NCBI GenBank assembly: GCA_001899805.1
Contig: MKWP01000014.1
Span: forward strand, 496,001 to 560,000
Source: Lysobacterales bacterium 66-474
Lineage (GTDB): Bacteria > Pseudomonadota > Gammaproteobacteria > Xanthomonadales > Rhodanobacteraceae
Direction: 5' to 3'
Length of the DNA: 64,000 bases
A program made the translations under genes and the position numbers. Below, piece by piece: positions 50,342 through 59,408 of this stretch (the first letter of the stretch is position 1; the number at the start of each line of letters is the position of its first letter). The notes beneath the pieces were generated by a model that saw nothing but the letters and a program-made list of their open reading frames with translations, had not been told where the DNA came from and made no database searches.

Positions 50342-52211
50342 TCACATCTTCAGCTCGAACCCGGTGTACCAGGTGCGTCCATAGGCAGGCTCAAGCCCGG
50401 TCATCCACACGCGTGAGTAGTAATGACGGTCGGTGAGGTTGCTGATGCCTGCCAGCAGCTTCAGCCACGGCCGGATTTGCCAATCGCTCGCGAAATCGAC
50501 CGTCGTGTAAGCGGGTATCTTCGCGGGAATGAAACTCGCGCCCGCGCCAAACGGCTGGTTGGAATCCTGCCAGTACTGCGCGGCCGACGACACCGCGGTC
50601 AGGCTGGCCTTGACGCGTTGCTCGACGCGCCAGGTGAGGCCGGCCTTGGCGAGGTAGCGGGGCGCATAGGCGGGGATCTTGCCGACCTGTCCGGGGATCA
50701 CGCTGTCGGTGAAGCGCGCGTTCAACAGACTCAAACTCAGGAAACCTTCGAGGTGTTCGCCTGACGCCGCCAGTGAAGTCGGCGCGAAGAAGTCGTAGTT
50801 GACCTGGCCTTCCAGGCCGCGGCTGCGGGTGTCGCCCGAGTTCACCTCGATCACGTCGGTGGCGTTGATGTGCTGCGCCTCGATGCGATTCCTGAAGTCG
50901 ATCCAGAACACGCTGACGTCGTAGTAGAGCCCGGTCGCCGGCACGCCATGCACACCGGCTTCCCACGACAGCGATTTGGAGGGATCGGGCGCATGGCCGG
51001 GCACCACGTTGGCGAACGGCGAAGCCATGTCGAAGTAACGCAACGGCCGCCATCCCTGCGACACGTTGAAATAGGTTTCGTTGCCGGCACCGAAGTCGTT
51101 GCCGATGCCGAGGCCGAACAGTGGCACGGTGCGCGAATCGGATTCGTGGATCAGCGGGCGGATGAGGAATGGCGGCCGCACGGTTTCATCGACGGCCACG
51201 CGTTCGCGTTCCAGCCGGACCGACGGCACGATGTGGATTTCGTGCGGCAGCCGGAACACGTTCTCGGCGAACACCGAGTAGTAGTCCGACTCGCGCTTCT
51301 GGCGCAGGCGTGGTACGCCGTTGCGGTCGTGGCGGTCGACGTGAAGGTCGGTGTCGGTCCACTGCCTGAAAGGATCGTCGCCGTGGAACGCCACGGCCCC
51401 CGCGGTGAACGCATTGCCGTGGCCCCAGCTCTTGCGCACGCGCAGATCGACACCTTGCGTGCGGAATTGCTCGTCCTGCAATGTCGTCGTGGCCGGAGGA
51501 GGTTGCGGCGGTAGCGCGCCACTGGCCGATCGGCTGGCCAGGTCCTGGTAACCCGCCCATGCCTTGCCGATGAACAACCAGCCGTCGCCGAATTCGTGCT
51601 GGTGACCCAGCACCAGTTGATAGCGGTCGACCCAGTCGCGATTCCACGGAGTCGGCGTGGCCCGGGGATTTGCCTGCCACTGCGGATAACCCATCCGGCC
51701 CGCATCGCCCGAGTCGGCGTCGATCGCGTGCAGGTCCAGCCACCAGTGTTGCTTGTCGTCCGGCCGGTATTCGACATACAGGTCGGCCTGGCGCATCTGC
51801 GATTGCGCGTTTTGGCGCGTGCCGTCGCTGCGCACGTAACCGGCATCCGCACGCCAGGTCCATTTGCCGGCGCTGCCTTCCAGTACGTTGTACGTCGAAT
51901 ACAAGCCGTGGCTGCCGACCACCTGTTCGGTGCTGATCGAGAACGGCGCGCCGGGTTTCGGACGTTTCGAAACCATGTTGATCACGGGCGCAGGCTCCGG
52001 GCCGTACAGCAGGCTGGAACCGCCGCGGATCAACTGGACGTCGGCGATGCCCTGCGTCAGCGGCATCGCGTACAGGGTAGGGAAGCCGATCCAGTCCGAC
52101 TCCAGCGGGATGCCGTCCTGCATCACCAGCACGTACTCCGATTCCTGCGGATTGCCGAGGCCGCGGTAGCTCAGGTTGAACTGCGTCGGTGTCGGTTGTT
52201 GCGATACCAGT
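50342..52211 (-). pseudogene. TonB-dependent siderophore-type receptor, 5' end lost
   Basis: The frame encodes the end of a plug domain (N-L-S-Y-R-G-L-G-N-P-Q-E, then V-L-V-M-Q-D-G-I-P and I-R-G-G-S-S-L-L-Y-G-P) and a complete FecA-like barrel. The signal peptide, TonB box and first part of the plug are missing: similarity stops at about 52205-52215, right where the transposon end begins. No start codon with a ribosome site is found, so the remnant is almost certainly non-functional. Codons run on upstream without a stop for a short distance but are not receptor-like. The missing 5' part is expected beyond the other end of the insertion, outside this window. Confidence 0.85.
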
Positions 52212-52230
52212 AGGGATACAGCCGAGATAT
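52212..52230 (+). repeat. probable terminal inverted repeat of a Tn3-family element
   Basis: The sequence AGGGATACAGCCGAGATAT begins exactly where receptor similarity stops and lies 87 bases from the transposase stop codon. As I recall, several Tn3-family elements of the Tn4651/TnXax1 branch have ends close to GGGGTTATGCCGAGATAA, sharing the GCCGAGATA core. The partner repeat is outside the window, so neither the exact end nor the 5-bp target duplication can be checked here. Confidence 0.5.
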
Positions 52231-52316
52231 GTGTAAAACTGCCCCATAGAAATCGCGTTTCCCTCTAAATTCATGCTGTTAGCCGAAAAAAGTGAAAGAA
52301 TCGACGCCCCAAGCCT

Positions 52317-55277
52317 TCAGGCTGCCAAGGCCAATTCTTCGTCATACGGTTCGGGTATGACGTCGTTGTCAATAAAGTAATCGCCGAATCGTTTGATGTG
52401 GCTGGTCACATAGGGACTGAGCGTCGCAACATCCTCCGGTGTTATCTTCCACCCTTCCCGCATCAAGCGCTTGATGATGCGGGTCTGTTCGACGACGTTA
52501 TGGAAGATCACCGCGTTCGCGACCAGGTCGTTGTACTTCACGATCTTTTCCTGCTCGACGGGGTCGTTATCCGCGATCACCCCTTCTCCACCGAAGAAGA
52601 AGTGCTTCGCAAAGCCGTTGTACGCTTCGACCTTGTTCGTCGACGCCGTGATCTGCTCGCGAAGGTCGCTGTCGGATATGTACTGCAGCAGGAAAAGCGT
52701 GCGTACTGCGGCGCCCAGCGCACGGAACGCTTGATAGAGCCGGTTCTTGCGACTGTTGTTGCCGAGTTTGCGCAGCAACGTTGATGCCGCAATCTTGCCG
52801 GTCCTGATCGACAGTACCACGCGCATCAGATCCTTCCAGTGCGTCTCGATCAAGTCCCAGTCGACTTTGTCGCGGAACAAGGCATCGATATGTTCGTAGG
52901 TCGTATCCTCGTCGGGCCGGAAGAACCGATAGTCCTGCCAGTTGCGAATACGCGGCATGAGCTGAATGCCCAGCAGATGGGAGAGCCCGAACACCGGAAG
53001 TGATTGCCCTTGGGTATCGGCGTGGACGATCTCGGGCTGGATGTCCGATGTGTTCTTCAAAAGGCCGTCAATGATGTAAACCGCTTCCCACACGCCGCAG
53101 GGAATGAAGTGGCTGAAGAGCGCTATGTAGGTGTCCGACACGTGATGGTAAGCAATTCCGCCGTAGCCGCCGTACCGGATGTGGTAGGAAGCCAATGAGT
53201 TCTGGATGTACATCTCGTACTTGGTGCCGTCCGCCGCGGCGCGCTTGGCATCACCCCAGTGCTTGGGAAGCTGAAGCCCTGCGTAACTGTTGATGATGTC
53301 CCGACAAGCAGCCGCCAGCTTGTTCGCATCGACGTGTCGCCGGTTGACGAACGAGAGCATGTGTTCACTCACTGCGCCCCGAAAATGTCGGGCCGCCTGT
53401 GCAGGCCCAAGATTGCAACCGTAGGTGAACGCGGTCAGCACATAGCGCACCGCGGGCTGGTCGATTTTTGGATCCGACCCGGACAAGGGACCGAAGTGAC
53501 GATGCCAATTCGTCCAGTGCCCCACGTCGCAGAGCACATCGATCACGCTGCGTTCGCGCAGACGCTCCTGAACCGCCGTTTCGAGCGCGCGCGCGCTGCG
53601 GCTCATGTCTTTGGCCTTGTGCCGTTTGAGGACGGGTATGCCTTGCTCGTCGATGACGACCTGGCCATTGTTGACGTATTCCTGGTCGGTGGCTTCAGCC
53701 ACCTCCATGAGTTGCGCCTGCAACGCGTTGACGAACTCCACCGCATTCGATGGAAGGTCGAGTTGCTGGCAGTAATCATCAACCAGCGGTTCGCACTCCT
53801 GCCAAGACAACAACTGCTCGCCATAGTCAGCGTAAGCCTCCGACCCCTCTACAGCCACGTCGCCAGATTTCAGTTCGCCGGCCAAGGCGGAAAACACGCA
53901 GACCTCGAAGTGCCGTCGATGGATGCGCTCCTCGCCCGACTCAGTGTGATGAACGAGTGTTTTGCGCCAGAGCTGGGTCGTGAACGCCAAGTCGACCGGT
54001 TCGTCCAACCACTCGGATCGGTTGCGCTCTTCTGACAGCACCCGCTCGAAGGCATCCATCAGCGAATGATCTTCGGTGGTGGAATGCAAACGCAGCAGGC
54101 GGACCATGCGGAGGATCGTCGGACGATGGCTCTTGTAGTGCGGCAACAGAAGCGGCAGGTAGTTGTCACCGCTGTGCGCTGCGATAGCAAGGCAATCTTC
54201 CTGCAGCGTATCCGTACCGCCATGTGCGGTGACCAGGCGGCGAATCTCGCGACCCGCTTCCGTATCGCTCTTGTGCTGGTCCAATACCCGGATGACATCG
54301 GACATGGTGGCCACCAGCGTTTCCGCCTTCTCGCGGTAGCGCAGACGCAATTGATCGAGTTCTTGTTTGCCACGGTTGTGAATGTTGCCGATGCGTTTGA
54401 TGAACATCTCGGCAAGATCGTCCCGGACCTGCACCCTGGCCCGGTGGATCAGGCAAAGCAGGAACGCGTGGCGCTTCGTCGGTCGCATGTCGCGCAATTC
54501 GGAGGCATCGAGCGCGCGAGCCTCTGCGGCAAAGTGCTTGCGTTTGAGCTCCGGAATGTCACGCAAGTGCATTTCCGTGCCGACCAGCTCGTCCAGATGA
54601 TTGAATTGGTCAATGAGTTCTTGGAAATGCTTCAACGAGGAACGTTTCGGCAGCCGTTTGATCGCCTGCAGCGGGCTTTTCCCATCGTCGCTGGCAACGA
54701 CCAACAATGCGTCCAGGCGTTGCTTTTCATCCTCCGTCAACCGCGCATCGATCTTGGCAAAGAAGCGACCATTCACCAGCGCCCGCAGCCGGCGTGTCAG
54801 GCGATCCAGCGTGGAAAACGCCGGCAGCTCAATGCGTTCTCGCACCAACTTCTCGATGGCGACATTGATCAAGTCGGGAGGGTTGTCCATCACCGCGGCC
54901 GCTTCGAGGATGGCGCGAGCGGCGACGTCCAACCCGCCTTCGCCGTAGGCGCGAATTTGAAGGTAGGTGCGGATCCATTGACGATAGCGGTACGGCGTAT
55001 TCTTCTTCAGTTCAGCCGGCTTGACCTTGACGCGAAATTGCATCGCCTGACGGACATGGCGCGTGATTTGTGCCGGGATGTCTTCCAGGGCAGGAAAATA
55101 CTTGAGGCGCTGAAAGCTCTTCAGCAATAGCGCGAGTGTCAGGCGATGCCCAGGTTGTCGTGCGTGCTGGACGATGAAATCCATTTCCAGATCGGTAGGT
55201 GTGTAGGCCGCCACCAACTCGCGGACTATCGGATTGCGCTTGAACTGCGGATACGCGGTCCTTTCGATCGAAGCCAT
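52317..55277 (-). CDS. tnpA: Tn3-family transposase TnpA
   Basis: A complete 986-residue transposase for cut-and-paste-free, replicative transposition. The DDE site is visible: D683 in A-D-G-T-K-Y-E-M, D754 in H-A-D-T-Q-G-Q-S, and E884 in T-N-K-V-E-A-Y-N. The N-terminal ~150 residues are the DUF4158-like DNA-binding part that recognises the inverted repeats. Length fits the family. It ends 105 bases from the receptor break. Only 42 bases separate its start from the EamA stop, so it may be read through from the caxA-eamA unit. No frameshift was seen, so it is probably active. Confidence 0.95.
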   Translation of the reverse strand: MASIERTAYPQFKRNPIVRELVAAYTPTDLEMDFIVQHARQPGHRLTLALLLKSFQRLKYFPALEDIPAQITRHVRQAMQFRVKVKPAELKKNTPYRYRQWIRTYLQIRAYGEGGLDVAARAILEAAAVMDNPPDLINVAIEKLVRERIELPAFSTLDRLTRRLRALVNGRFFAKIDARLTEDEKQRLDALLVVASDDGKSPLQAIKRLPKRSSLKHFQELIDQFNHLDELVGTEMHLRDIPELKRKHFAAEARALDASELRDMRPTKRHAFLLCLIHRARVQVRDDLAEMFIKRIGNIHNRGKQELDQLRLRYREKAETLVATMSDVIRVLDQHKSDTEAGREIRRLVTAHGGTDTLQEDCLAIAAHSGDNYLPLLLPHYKSHRPTILRMVRLLRLHSTTEDHSLMDAFERVLSEERNRSEWLDEPVDLAFTTQLWRKTLVHHTESGEERIHRRHFEVCVFSALAGELKSGDVAVEGSEAYADYGEQLLSWQECEPLVDDYCQQLDLPSNAVEFVNALQAQLMEVAEATDQEYVNNGQVVIDEQGIPVLKRHKAKDMSRSARALETAVQERLRERSVIDVLCDVGHWTNWHRHFGPLSGSDPKIDQPAVRYVLTAFTYGCNLGPAQAARHFRGAVSEHMLSFVNRRHVDANKLAAACRDIINSYAGLQLPKHWGDAKRAAADGTKYEMYIQNSLASYHIRYGGYGGIAYHHVSDTYIALFSHFIPCGVWEAVYIIDGLLKNTSDIQPEIVHADTQGQSLPVFGLSHLLGIQLMPRIRNWQDYRFFRPDEDTTYEHIDALFRDKVDWDLIETHWKDLMRVVLSIRTGKIAASTLLRKLGNNSRKNRLYQAFRALGAAVRTLFLLQYISDSDLREQITASTNKVEAYNGFAKHFFFGGEGVIADNDPVEQEKIVKYNDLVANAVIFHNVVEQTRIIKRLMREGWKITPEDVATLSPYVTSHIKRFGDYFIDNDVIPEPYDEELALAA

Positions 55278-55319
55278 GCCGATTCCTCAGTGAATGACGG
55301 TCGCGTTCACCTGCGCGCT

Positions 55320-56372
55320 TCAGTCGTGTTTGTGCTGGTGATGGATGTCGGGATAGTGCGGGTGATTGTGCGTCAGCGGTTCGTGGGGGTGCGGATGCGT
55401 ATGCGGTTCGGTGCCATCCCACGGGAAATCGTGCGTATGCTGATGCTGGCCATCGTGCACATGCGGATGGGTATGCGTGAGCGCTGCGGGCGTGTGCCAA
55501 TGCGTATGCGGCTCGGTCAGGTGCAGCCATACGCCTGCGCCCATCAGCACCGCTGCCAGCCAGAACACCGGTGAGGCGTGGTCGCCAAACGCGAGGATGG
55601 CGATCGCCGCGCCGAAGAACGGCGCAGTCGAAAAGTACGCGCCGGTGCGCGCCGCGCCGACGCCGCGCAGTGCGAGCACAAACAGCACGAGGCTGACACC
55701 GTAGCTCAACAGCCCGACCACCATCGCTTCGCCGACGTCGAACGCGCCCGGGATGTGTGCACCGAGCGCCACGGCAATTCCGGTGTTGACGACACCGGCC
55801 ACGGTGCCTTTTGAGCCTGCGAGGAACAGTGCATCGTTGGCCGATACCTTGCGCGTGAAGTTGTTGTCGAGCGCCCAGCACAGGCAGGCGCCGGCCACCA
55901 GCACGGCGCCCCAGCCGAGTCCGCGCGACGATCCTTGCCATGCGAGCAGCAGAGCGCCTGCGACGATCAGCGTCATGCCGGTAACGATGCGGCGATTGGC
56001 GTTCTCGCGAAACACGACCCACGCCAGTACCGCCGTCAATACGGCTTCGAGGTTCAGCAACAGCGAGGCTGTTGCTGCCGAAGTACGGGTGAGCCCGAGC
56101 ATCAGGGCAAGCGGCCCCAGCACGCCGCCGAAGCCGATCGCGAGTGCCAGCCACAGCCACTCGCGCCCGGTCATGGTCGGCGTGTGCCAGCCGCGATCAC
56201 GCACCAGCCGAATGATGCCCAGACCGATGCCGCTCCCGAGATACAGCAGGCCCGCCAGCAACACGGGCGAAAGGTCGTTTAGGAGTTGTTTGGCCAGCGG
56301 CGTACTCGCGCCGAACAGCACGGCTGCGCCGAGTGCTGCAGCGGCGGCGGATCCGAAAGAGGTGCGTTTCAT
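55320..56372 (-). CDS. EamA/DMT-family exporter with His-rich C-terminal tail
   Basis: A 350-residue inner-membrane protein with ten helices in two EamA repeats (about 8-290). The C-terminal ~65 residues are soluble and dense in histidines (H-T-H-P-H-V-H, H-P-H-P-H, H-H-Q-H-K-H), a likely binding site for Zn2+, Ni2+ or Co2+. Typical EamA proteins lack this tail. With the metal genes around it, export or sensing of a divalent metal is the best guess, but EamA transporters usually move small organic solutes, so the tail could be regulatory. ATG 56372 follows a GGAGGG ribosome site; an upstream extension has none. Confidence 0.8.
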   Translation of the reverse strand: MKRTSFGSAAAAALGAAVLFGASTPLAKQLLNDLSPVLLAGLLYLGSGIGLGIIRLVRDRGWHTPTMTGREWLWLALAIGFGGVLGPLALMLGLTRTSAATASLLLNLEAVLTAVLAWVVFRENANRRIVTGMTLIVAGALLLAWQGSSRGLGWGAVLVAGACLCWALDNNFTRKVSANDALFLAGSKGTVAGVVNTGIAVALGAHIPGAFDVGEAMVVGLLSYGVSLVLFVLALRGVGAARTGAYFSTAPFFGAAIAILAFGDHASPVFWLAAVLMGAGVWLHLTEPHTHWHTPAALTHTHPHVHDGQHQHTHDFPWDGTEPHTHPHPHEPLTHNHPHYPDIHHQHKHD

Positions 56373-56425
56373 CGTTGCTACCCTCCGCCAGATGAGCCTG
56401 CTGTGCGTTGCATGGCCCTGCGCAC

Positions 56426-57433
56426 TCAGGCAAGCCGTCGCAGGATCACCCACGCGGCAAATACCACGTAGAACAGCGCCATCGACGCCAGCAGCTTGCG
56501 CGAAGTGATGCTTCGGTGGAAGGCGGTCAACATCACCACGATGGCAGCAATCGTGATGCCCGCCGCGACGATCAGGGATTCATCGAACAGCCAAGGGGTG
56601 AAGAACAGCCCAAGCGCGGTAGGCACGGTCGCCTGGATCATCATCGCACCACTGATGTTGGCGAGCGCCAAACGATGCTTGCCTTGGCGCACCCAGATGA
56701 CGGCGTTCAGCGTTTCCGGCAATTCGGTTGCCACCGGGCTGAACAGCAGCGCGACCAGTTGCGGCCGCAGGCCTAGTTGCGGCCCCAGTACGTCGAGCTG
56801 GCCGACGAAGAAATGGGACGCCGCAAAAATCACCACCAGCGCGGCGACGGTTTGCGCAATGGCCGCCCACGTCGGTGGCACTGCACACCGCGGCGTCAGC
56901 TTCAACGGTTCGGGCGTACCCTCTTCAACACCGGCCTCGCCGGACATCTCCTTCCGGAAATAGGCGGCGTACGCGAGCAGGAACAAGATGCCCAGCCAAG
57001 GTTTCCAGGCAAAGACCACGAGGCCAAGCGCAACCTTGCACACGAAAATGGCGAGGAACCAGCCCTGGTCGCGGCTCAGGCGTTGGAACTCATCGCGGAT
57101 GGCTGCGATGTGCGGCAACTTCTGATGGCACGCGAGGAGCGTGATGCCGACCGTCGCGTAAGCAATGGTGGACAGCACCAGCGGGCCACCGAGCGCGGCG
57201 CCGACGCCGATCTCTTTTTGCGCAGCGCTGGCGCCAAACGTGACGGCGACGAAAGTCACCACGCTCTCGGGCAAGGCGGTGCCGAAGGCAGCCAAGATCG
57301 AGCCGGTCGCCTGCTGGCTCACCGCCAGCTTGCGGCCGACCCATTCAACGCCGTTGACGAAATACTCGCACGCGAGATAAATGACCACGGCCGCGCCCAG
57401 CAGCAGGCCGATGGTGAGGGCAAGGGATGTCAC
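56426..57433 (-). CDS. CaCA-superfamily cation/H+ or Na+/Ca2+ exchanger
   Basis: A 335-residue membrane protein with about ten helices in two halves. The two alpha-repeats carry the cation-binding acidic motifs: F-G-T-A-L-P-E-S in the first and S-P-V-A-T-E-L-P-E-T in the second. It would exchange Ca2+ or another divalent cation for protons or sodium. GTG 57433 is chosen because AAGGA lies about six bases upstream, and residues further up are not transporter-like. The leader contains a stable hairpin touching the ribosome site (57447-57487), and a good promoter at 57615-57643. It is followed by the EamA gene 53 bases on, in one unit. Confidence 0.82.
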   Translation of the reverse strand: MTSLALTIGLLLGAAVVIYLACEYFVNGVEWVGRKLAVSQQATGSILAAFGTALPESVVTFVAVTFGASAAQKEIGVGAALGGPLVLSTIAYATVGITLLACHQKLPHIAAIRDEFQRLSRDQGWFLAIFVCKVALGLVVFAWKPWLGILFLLAYAAYFRKEMSGEAGVEEGTPEPLKLTPRCAVPPTWAAIAQTVAALVVIFAASHFFVGQLDVLGPQLGLRPQLVALLFSPVATELPETLNAVIWVRQGKHRLALANISGAMMIQATVPTALGLFFTPWLFDESLIVAAGITIAAIVVMLTAFHRSITSRKLLASMALFYVVFAAWVILRRLA

Positions 57434-57446
57434 GCAAGTCCTTGGA

Positions 57447-57487
57447 GGTTGGGCGCAAGCCAAAGGCTTCGACACCCGCGCCCAACC
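57447..57487 (-). promoter_or_regulatory. leader hairpin before caxA-like gene
   Basis: The arms 57447-57456 and 57478-57487 are a perfect 10-bp inverted repeat (GGTTGGGCGC/GCGCCCAACC). Inside it AAGCC (57457-57461) pairs with GGCTT (57465-57469). In the mRNA the stem ends about four bases before the AAGGA ribosome site. It also belongs to the GTTGGGC/GCCCAAC repeat type seen at 34594-34676. Confidence 0.6.
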
Positions 57488-57614
57488 CGCTGGCGGATAC
57501 CGAAACCCGTGGTCTTGCCAAGCCCGTTACGGCTGGCCGCGCCATGGCCGAAGCCAAGTGTGTTGACGCGGCCCCTCCTGAAATCGAAGGCGGCTACTCC
57601 CCAAAGGGACGGTA

Positions 57615-57643
57615 AACGTACCGGTTCCCTGCACCGCGGTCAA
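57615..57643 (-). promoter_or_regulatory. sigma-70-like promoter for the caxA-eamA unit
   Basis: On the minus strand TTGACC (57643-57638) and TACGTT (57620-57615) are 17 bases apart. Between them ACCGCGGT and ACCGGT palindromes may bind a regulator. Transcription would start near 57607, giving a leader of about 170 bases. Confidence 0.5.
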
Positions 57644-57733
57644 TAAGGAAACGGAAACGCAGATCGAGGCCTATGGATCGGCGCCGTGGGCGCCAAGCAC
57701 ACCAGCCGGCCATGCTTGGCCTGGTTGCTGTGG

Positions 57734-58198
57734 TCAATCGCAGACGCGGCTGGTACGAGGCACGCGTTTGACGCTTGAGGCGGCGAGTCCGCGAACGGAA
57801 TCGCTTGCATCTGCCGCTGTCAATGCCTCCATCAGCGGACAGCGCACTTTGTTCTTGCCATGACGCGGCTCGACGAGCGCGGTAAGCGCTCGCTCGATAC
57901 GGCGCAGGTGCTTGATGCGTTGACGCACGATGGCAAGCTTGCGGACTCCGATGCGCTCCGCGTCTCGGCTGTTCTGACCATGTTCCAGTGCGAGCAGATC
58001 CGCAACTTCGTCGAGATCGAATCCGAGCGCCTGCGCATTCCTGATGAAACGCAAGCGGCGAGCGTGGGCTTCCTCGTAACGGCGAGTGCCACCTGTTGAC
58101 CGATACGGCTCTGCAAACAACCCGCGACGTTGGTAGTAGCGAATGGCTTCGACACGGATACCCACAGCCGTGGCCAAGCCGCCAATCGTATAGGCCAT
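57734..58198 (-). CDS. MerR-family regulator, mercury-MerR-like but with lost cysteines
   Basis: A 154-residue activator with an N-terminal winged helix (Y-T-I-G-G-L-A-T-A-V-G-I-R-V-E-A-I-R-Y-Y), then R-R-Y-E-E-A-H-A-R-R-L-R-F-I, a dimer coiled coil, and a short metal-binding end. Similarity to Tn501 MerR is clear (L-G-F-D-L-D-E-V-A-D-L-L), but of the mercury ligands C82, C117 and C126 only the last remains (C120); the other positions are S77 and E110. A second cysteine, C153, is at the end. It should thus sense something other than Hg2+. ATG 58198 is chosen; ATG 58204 is also possible. It is divergent from czcD. Confidence 0.82.
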   Translation of the reverse strand: MAYTIGGLATAVGIRVEAIRYYQRRGLFAEPYRSTGGTRRYEEAHARRLRFIRNAQALGFDLDEVADLLALEHGQNSRDAERIGVRKLAIVRQRIKHLRRIERALTALVEPRHGKNKVRCPLMEALTAADASDSVRGLAASSVKRVPRTSRVCD

Positions 58199-58203
58199 GA
58201 GCA

Positions 58204-58234
58204 TCGACACCCACATTGAGTACGGAAGCAAGCT
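58204..58234 (+). promoter_or_regulatory. mer-like promoter with 19-bp spacer, facing czcD
   Basis: TCGACA (58204-58209) and CAAGCT (58229-58234) are 19 bases apart, the over-long spacer typical of MerR-activated promoters. The right half of the spacer, GAGTACGGAAG (58218-58228), equals the right half of the mercury operator (TTGACTCCGTACATGAGTA continuing CGGAAG). The left half has diverged. It lies directly upstream of the divergent merR-like gene and 143 bases before czcD. Confidence 0.65.
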
Positions 58235-58315
58235 TACCCCTTGAACGATTCCAACAAATTTGTGCGGAGGCCACAAACTCATCGGACTCTCGCGGGCATC
58301 GGAGCAAGCGGCCGC

Positions 58316-58350
58316 CGTGATTGTGTAACGGGGGCAGCTATTCGTAGCAT
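58316..58350 (+). promoter_or_regulatory. promoter-like element with CGTGATTGTGTAAC motif before czcD
   Basis: The 14 bases 58316-58329 recur exactly at 59409-59422. TTGTGT (58321-58326) and TAGCAT (58345-58350), 18 bases apart, could be -35 and -10 boxes. The motif ends 48 bases before the czcD ATG. Confidence 0.5.
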
Positions 58351-58377
58351 CGAACCTCGATCTGCCATTCGAAAACC

Positions 58378-59334
58378 ATGCACGCGCACGACCATTCCGA
58401 CGATCACGGCCACGATGGCAGTAGCCATCACGGCCATAGTCACGGCGTCAGCCGCAATGCCGACAAGCGCTGGCTGACGCTCGCGCTGGCGCTGCTGCTG
58501 GCCTTCATGGTGGCCGAAGTGGTGGTCGGCATCATGGCGAGATCGCTGGCGCTGATTTCCGATGCGGGCCACATGCTGACCGACGTGGGTTCGATCGCGT
58601 TGGCGCTGTTCGCGATCCGGATGGCTGCGCGGCCCGCGCACGGCCGCTACACCTTCGGTTTCAAACGCGTGGAAATCCTGAGCGCACAAGCGAATGGCCT
58701 TACCCTCTTGCTGCTTGCGGCCTGGTTCGTGTACGAAGCGATCCAGCGTCTGATCACGCCGCCGCCGGTGCAAGGCTCCTTGATGACACTGGTGGCGATC
58801 GCCGGGATCGTGGTCAATCTGGCCGTGGTCTGGATCATGGGCAAGGCGAACCGGCAAAGCCTCAATATCCAGGGCAGCTATGCGCATATCCTCAACGACC
58901 TTTACGCCTTCATCGCCACCGCGGTGGCCGGCGGCCTGATCTGGCTCACCGGCTGGGATCGCTTCGATGCCATCGCCGCGCTGGTCGTCGCCGCGTTGAT
59001 GCTGAAGGCCGGGATCGAACTGGTGCGCGACTCGGGACGCATTTTCCTCGAAGCCTCACCGAAGAATCTCGATCCCGCTGCGGTCCGTGCATCGATCCTC
59101 GCCACCGCCGGCGTGACCGCCGTCAACGATCTGCACATCTGGGAAGTGACCTCAGGGTTCCCCGCACTGTCCGGGCACATCTTCGTGCGCCCGGAGGATG
59201 ATTGCCACGGGAAGCGCCGCGAACTGGAAACCATGCTGCGGGACGGTTATGGCATCGAACACGCCACTTTGCAGATGGACCACGCCCGCGATAGTTCCAG
59301 GCTGGTCACCGGATGCAGGCACGATGCCGCGTAG
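58378..59334 (+). CDS. czcD: CzcD, cation diffusion facilitator (Zn/Co/Cd efflux)
   Basis: A 318-residue six-helix inner-membrane metal/H+ antiporter. The cytoplasmic N-terminus (1-23) is rich in His and Asp, as in CzcD. The four metal ligands are H65 and D69 in S-D-A-G-H-M-L-T-D (helix 2) and H170, D174 in H-I-L-N-D (helix 5), the H/D set of Zn2+-transporting members. The C-terminal cytoplasmic domain runs from about 215 (V-T-A-V-N-D-L-H-I-W-E). It is likely to export surplus metal and to moderate induction of the czc genes. It is preceded by two candidate promoters, one of MerR type. Confidence 0.95.
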   Translation: MHAHDHSDDHGHDGSSHHGHSHGVSRNADKRWLTLALALLLAFMVAEVVVGIMARSLALISDAGHMLTDVGSIALALFAIRMAARPAHGRYTFGFKRVEILSAQANGLTLLLLAAWFVYEAIQRLITPPPVQGSLMTLVAIAGIVVNLAVVWIMGKANRQSLNIQGSYAHILNDLYAFIATAVAGGLIWLTGWDRFDAIAALVVAALMLKAGIELVRDSGRIFLEASPKNLDPAAVRASILATAGVTAVNDLHIWEVTSGFPALSGHIFVRPEDDCHGKRRELETMLRDGYGIEHATLQMDHARDSSRLVTGCRHDAA

Positions 59335-59408
59335 CCGGGCGCGAGTGAACTTCCAACCTGGTACCGGGTCTCTTGTCGTTCACGCCGTGTGCCTCGGATC
59401 CGGTCCGA

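Noticed and set aside
57734..58198. Calling the MerR protein a mercury sensor
   Set aside because: Two of three essential mercury-binding cysteines are absent and no merT, merP or merA gene is present.
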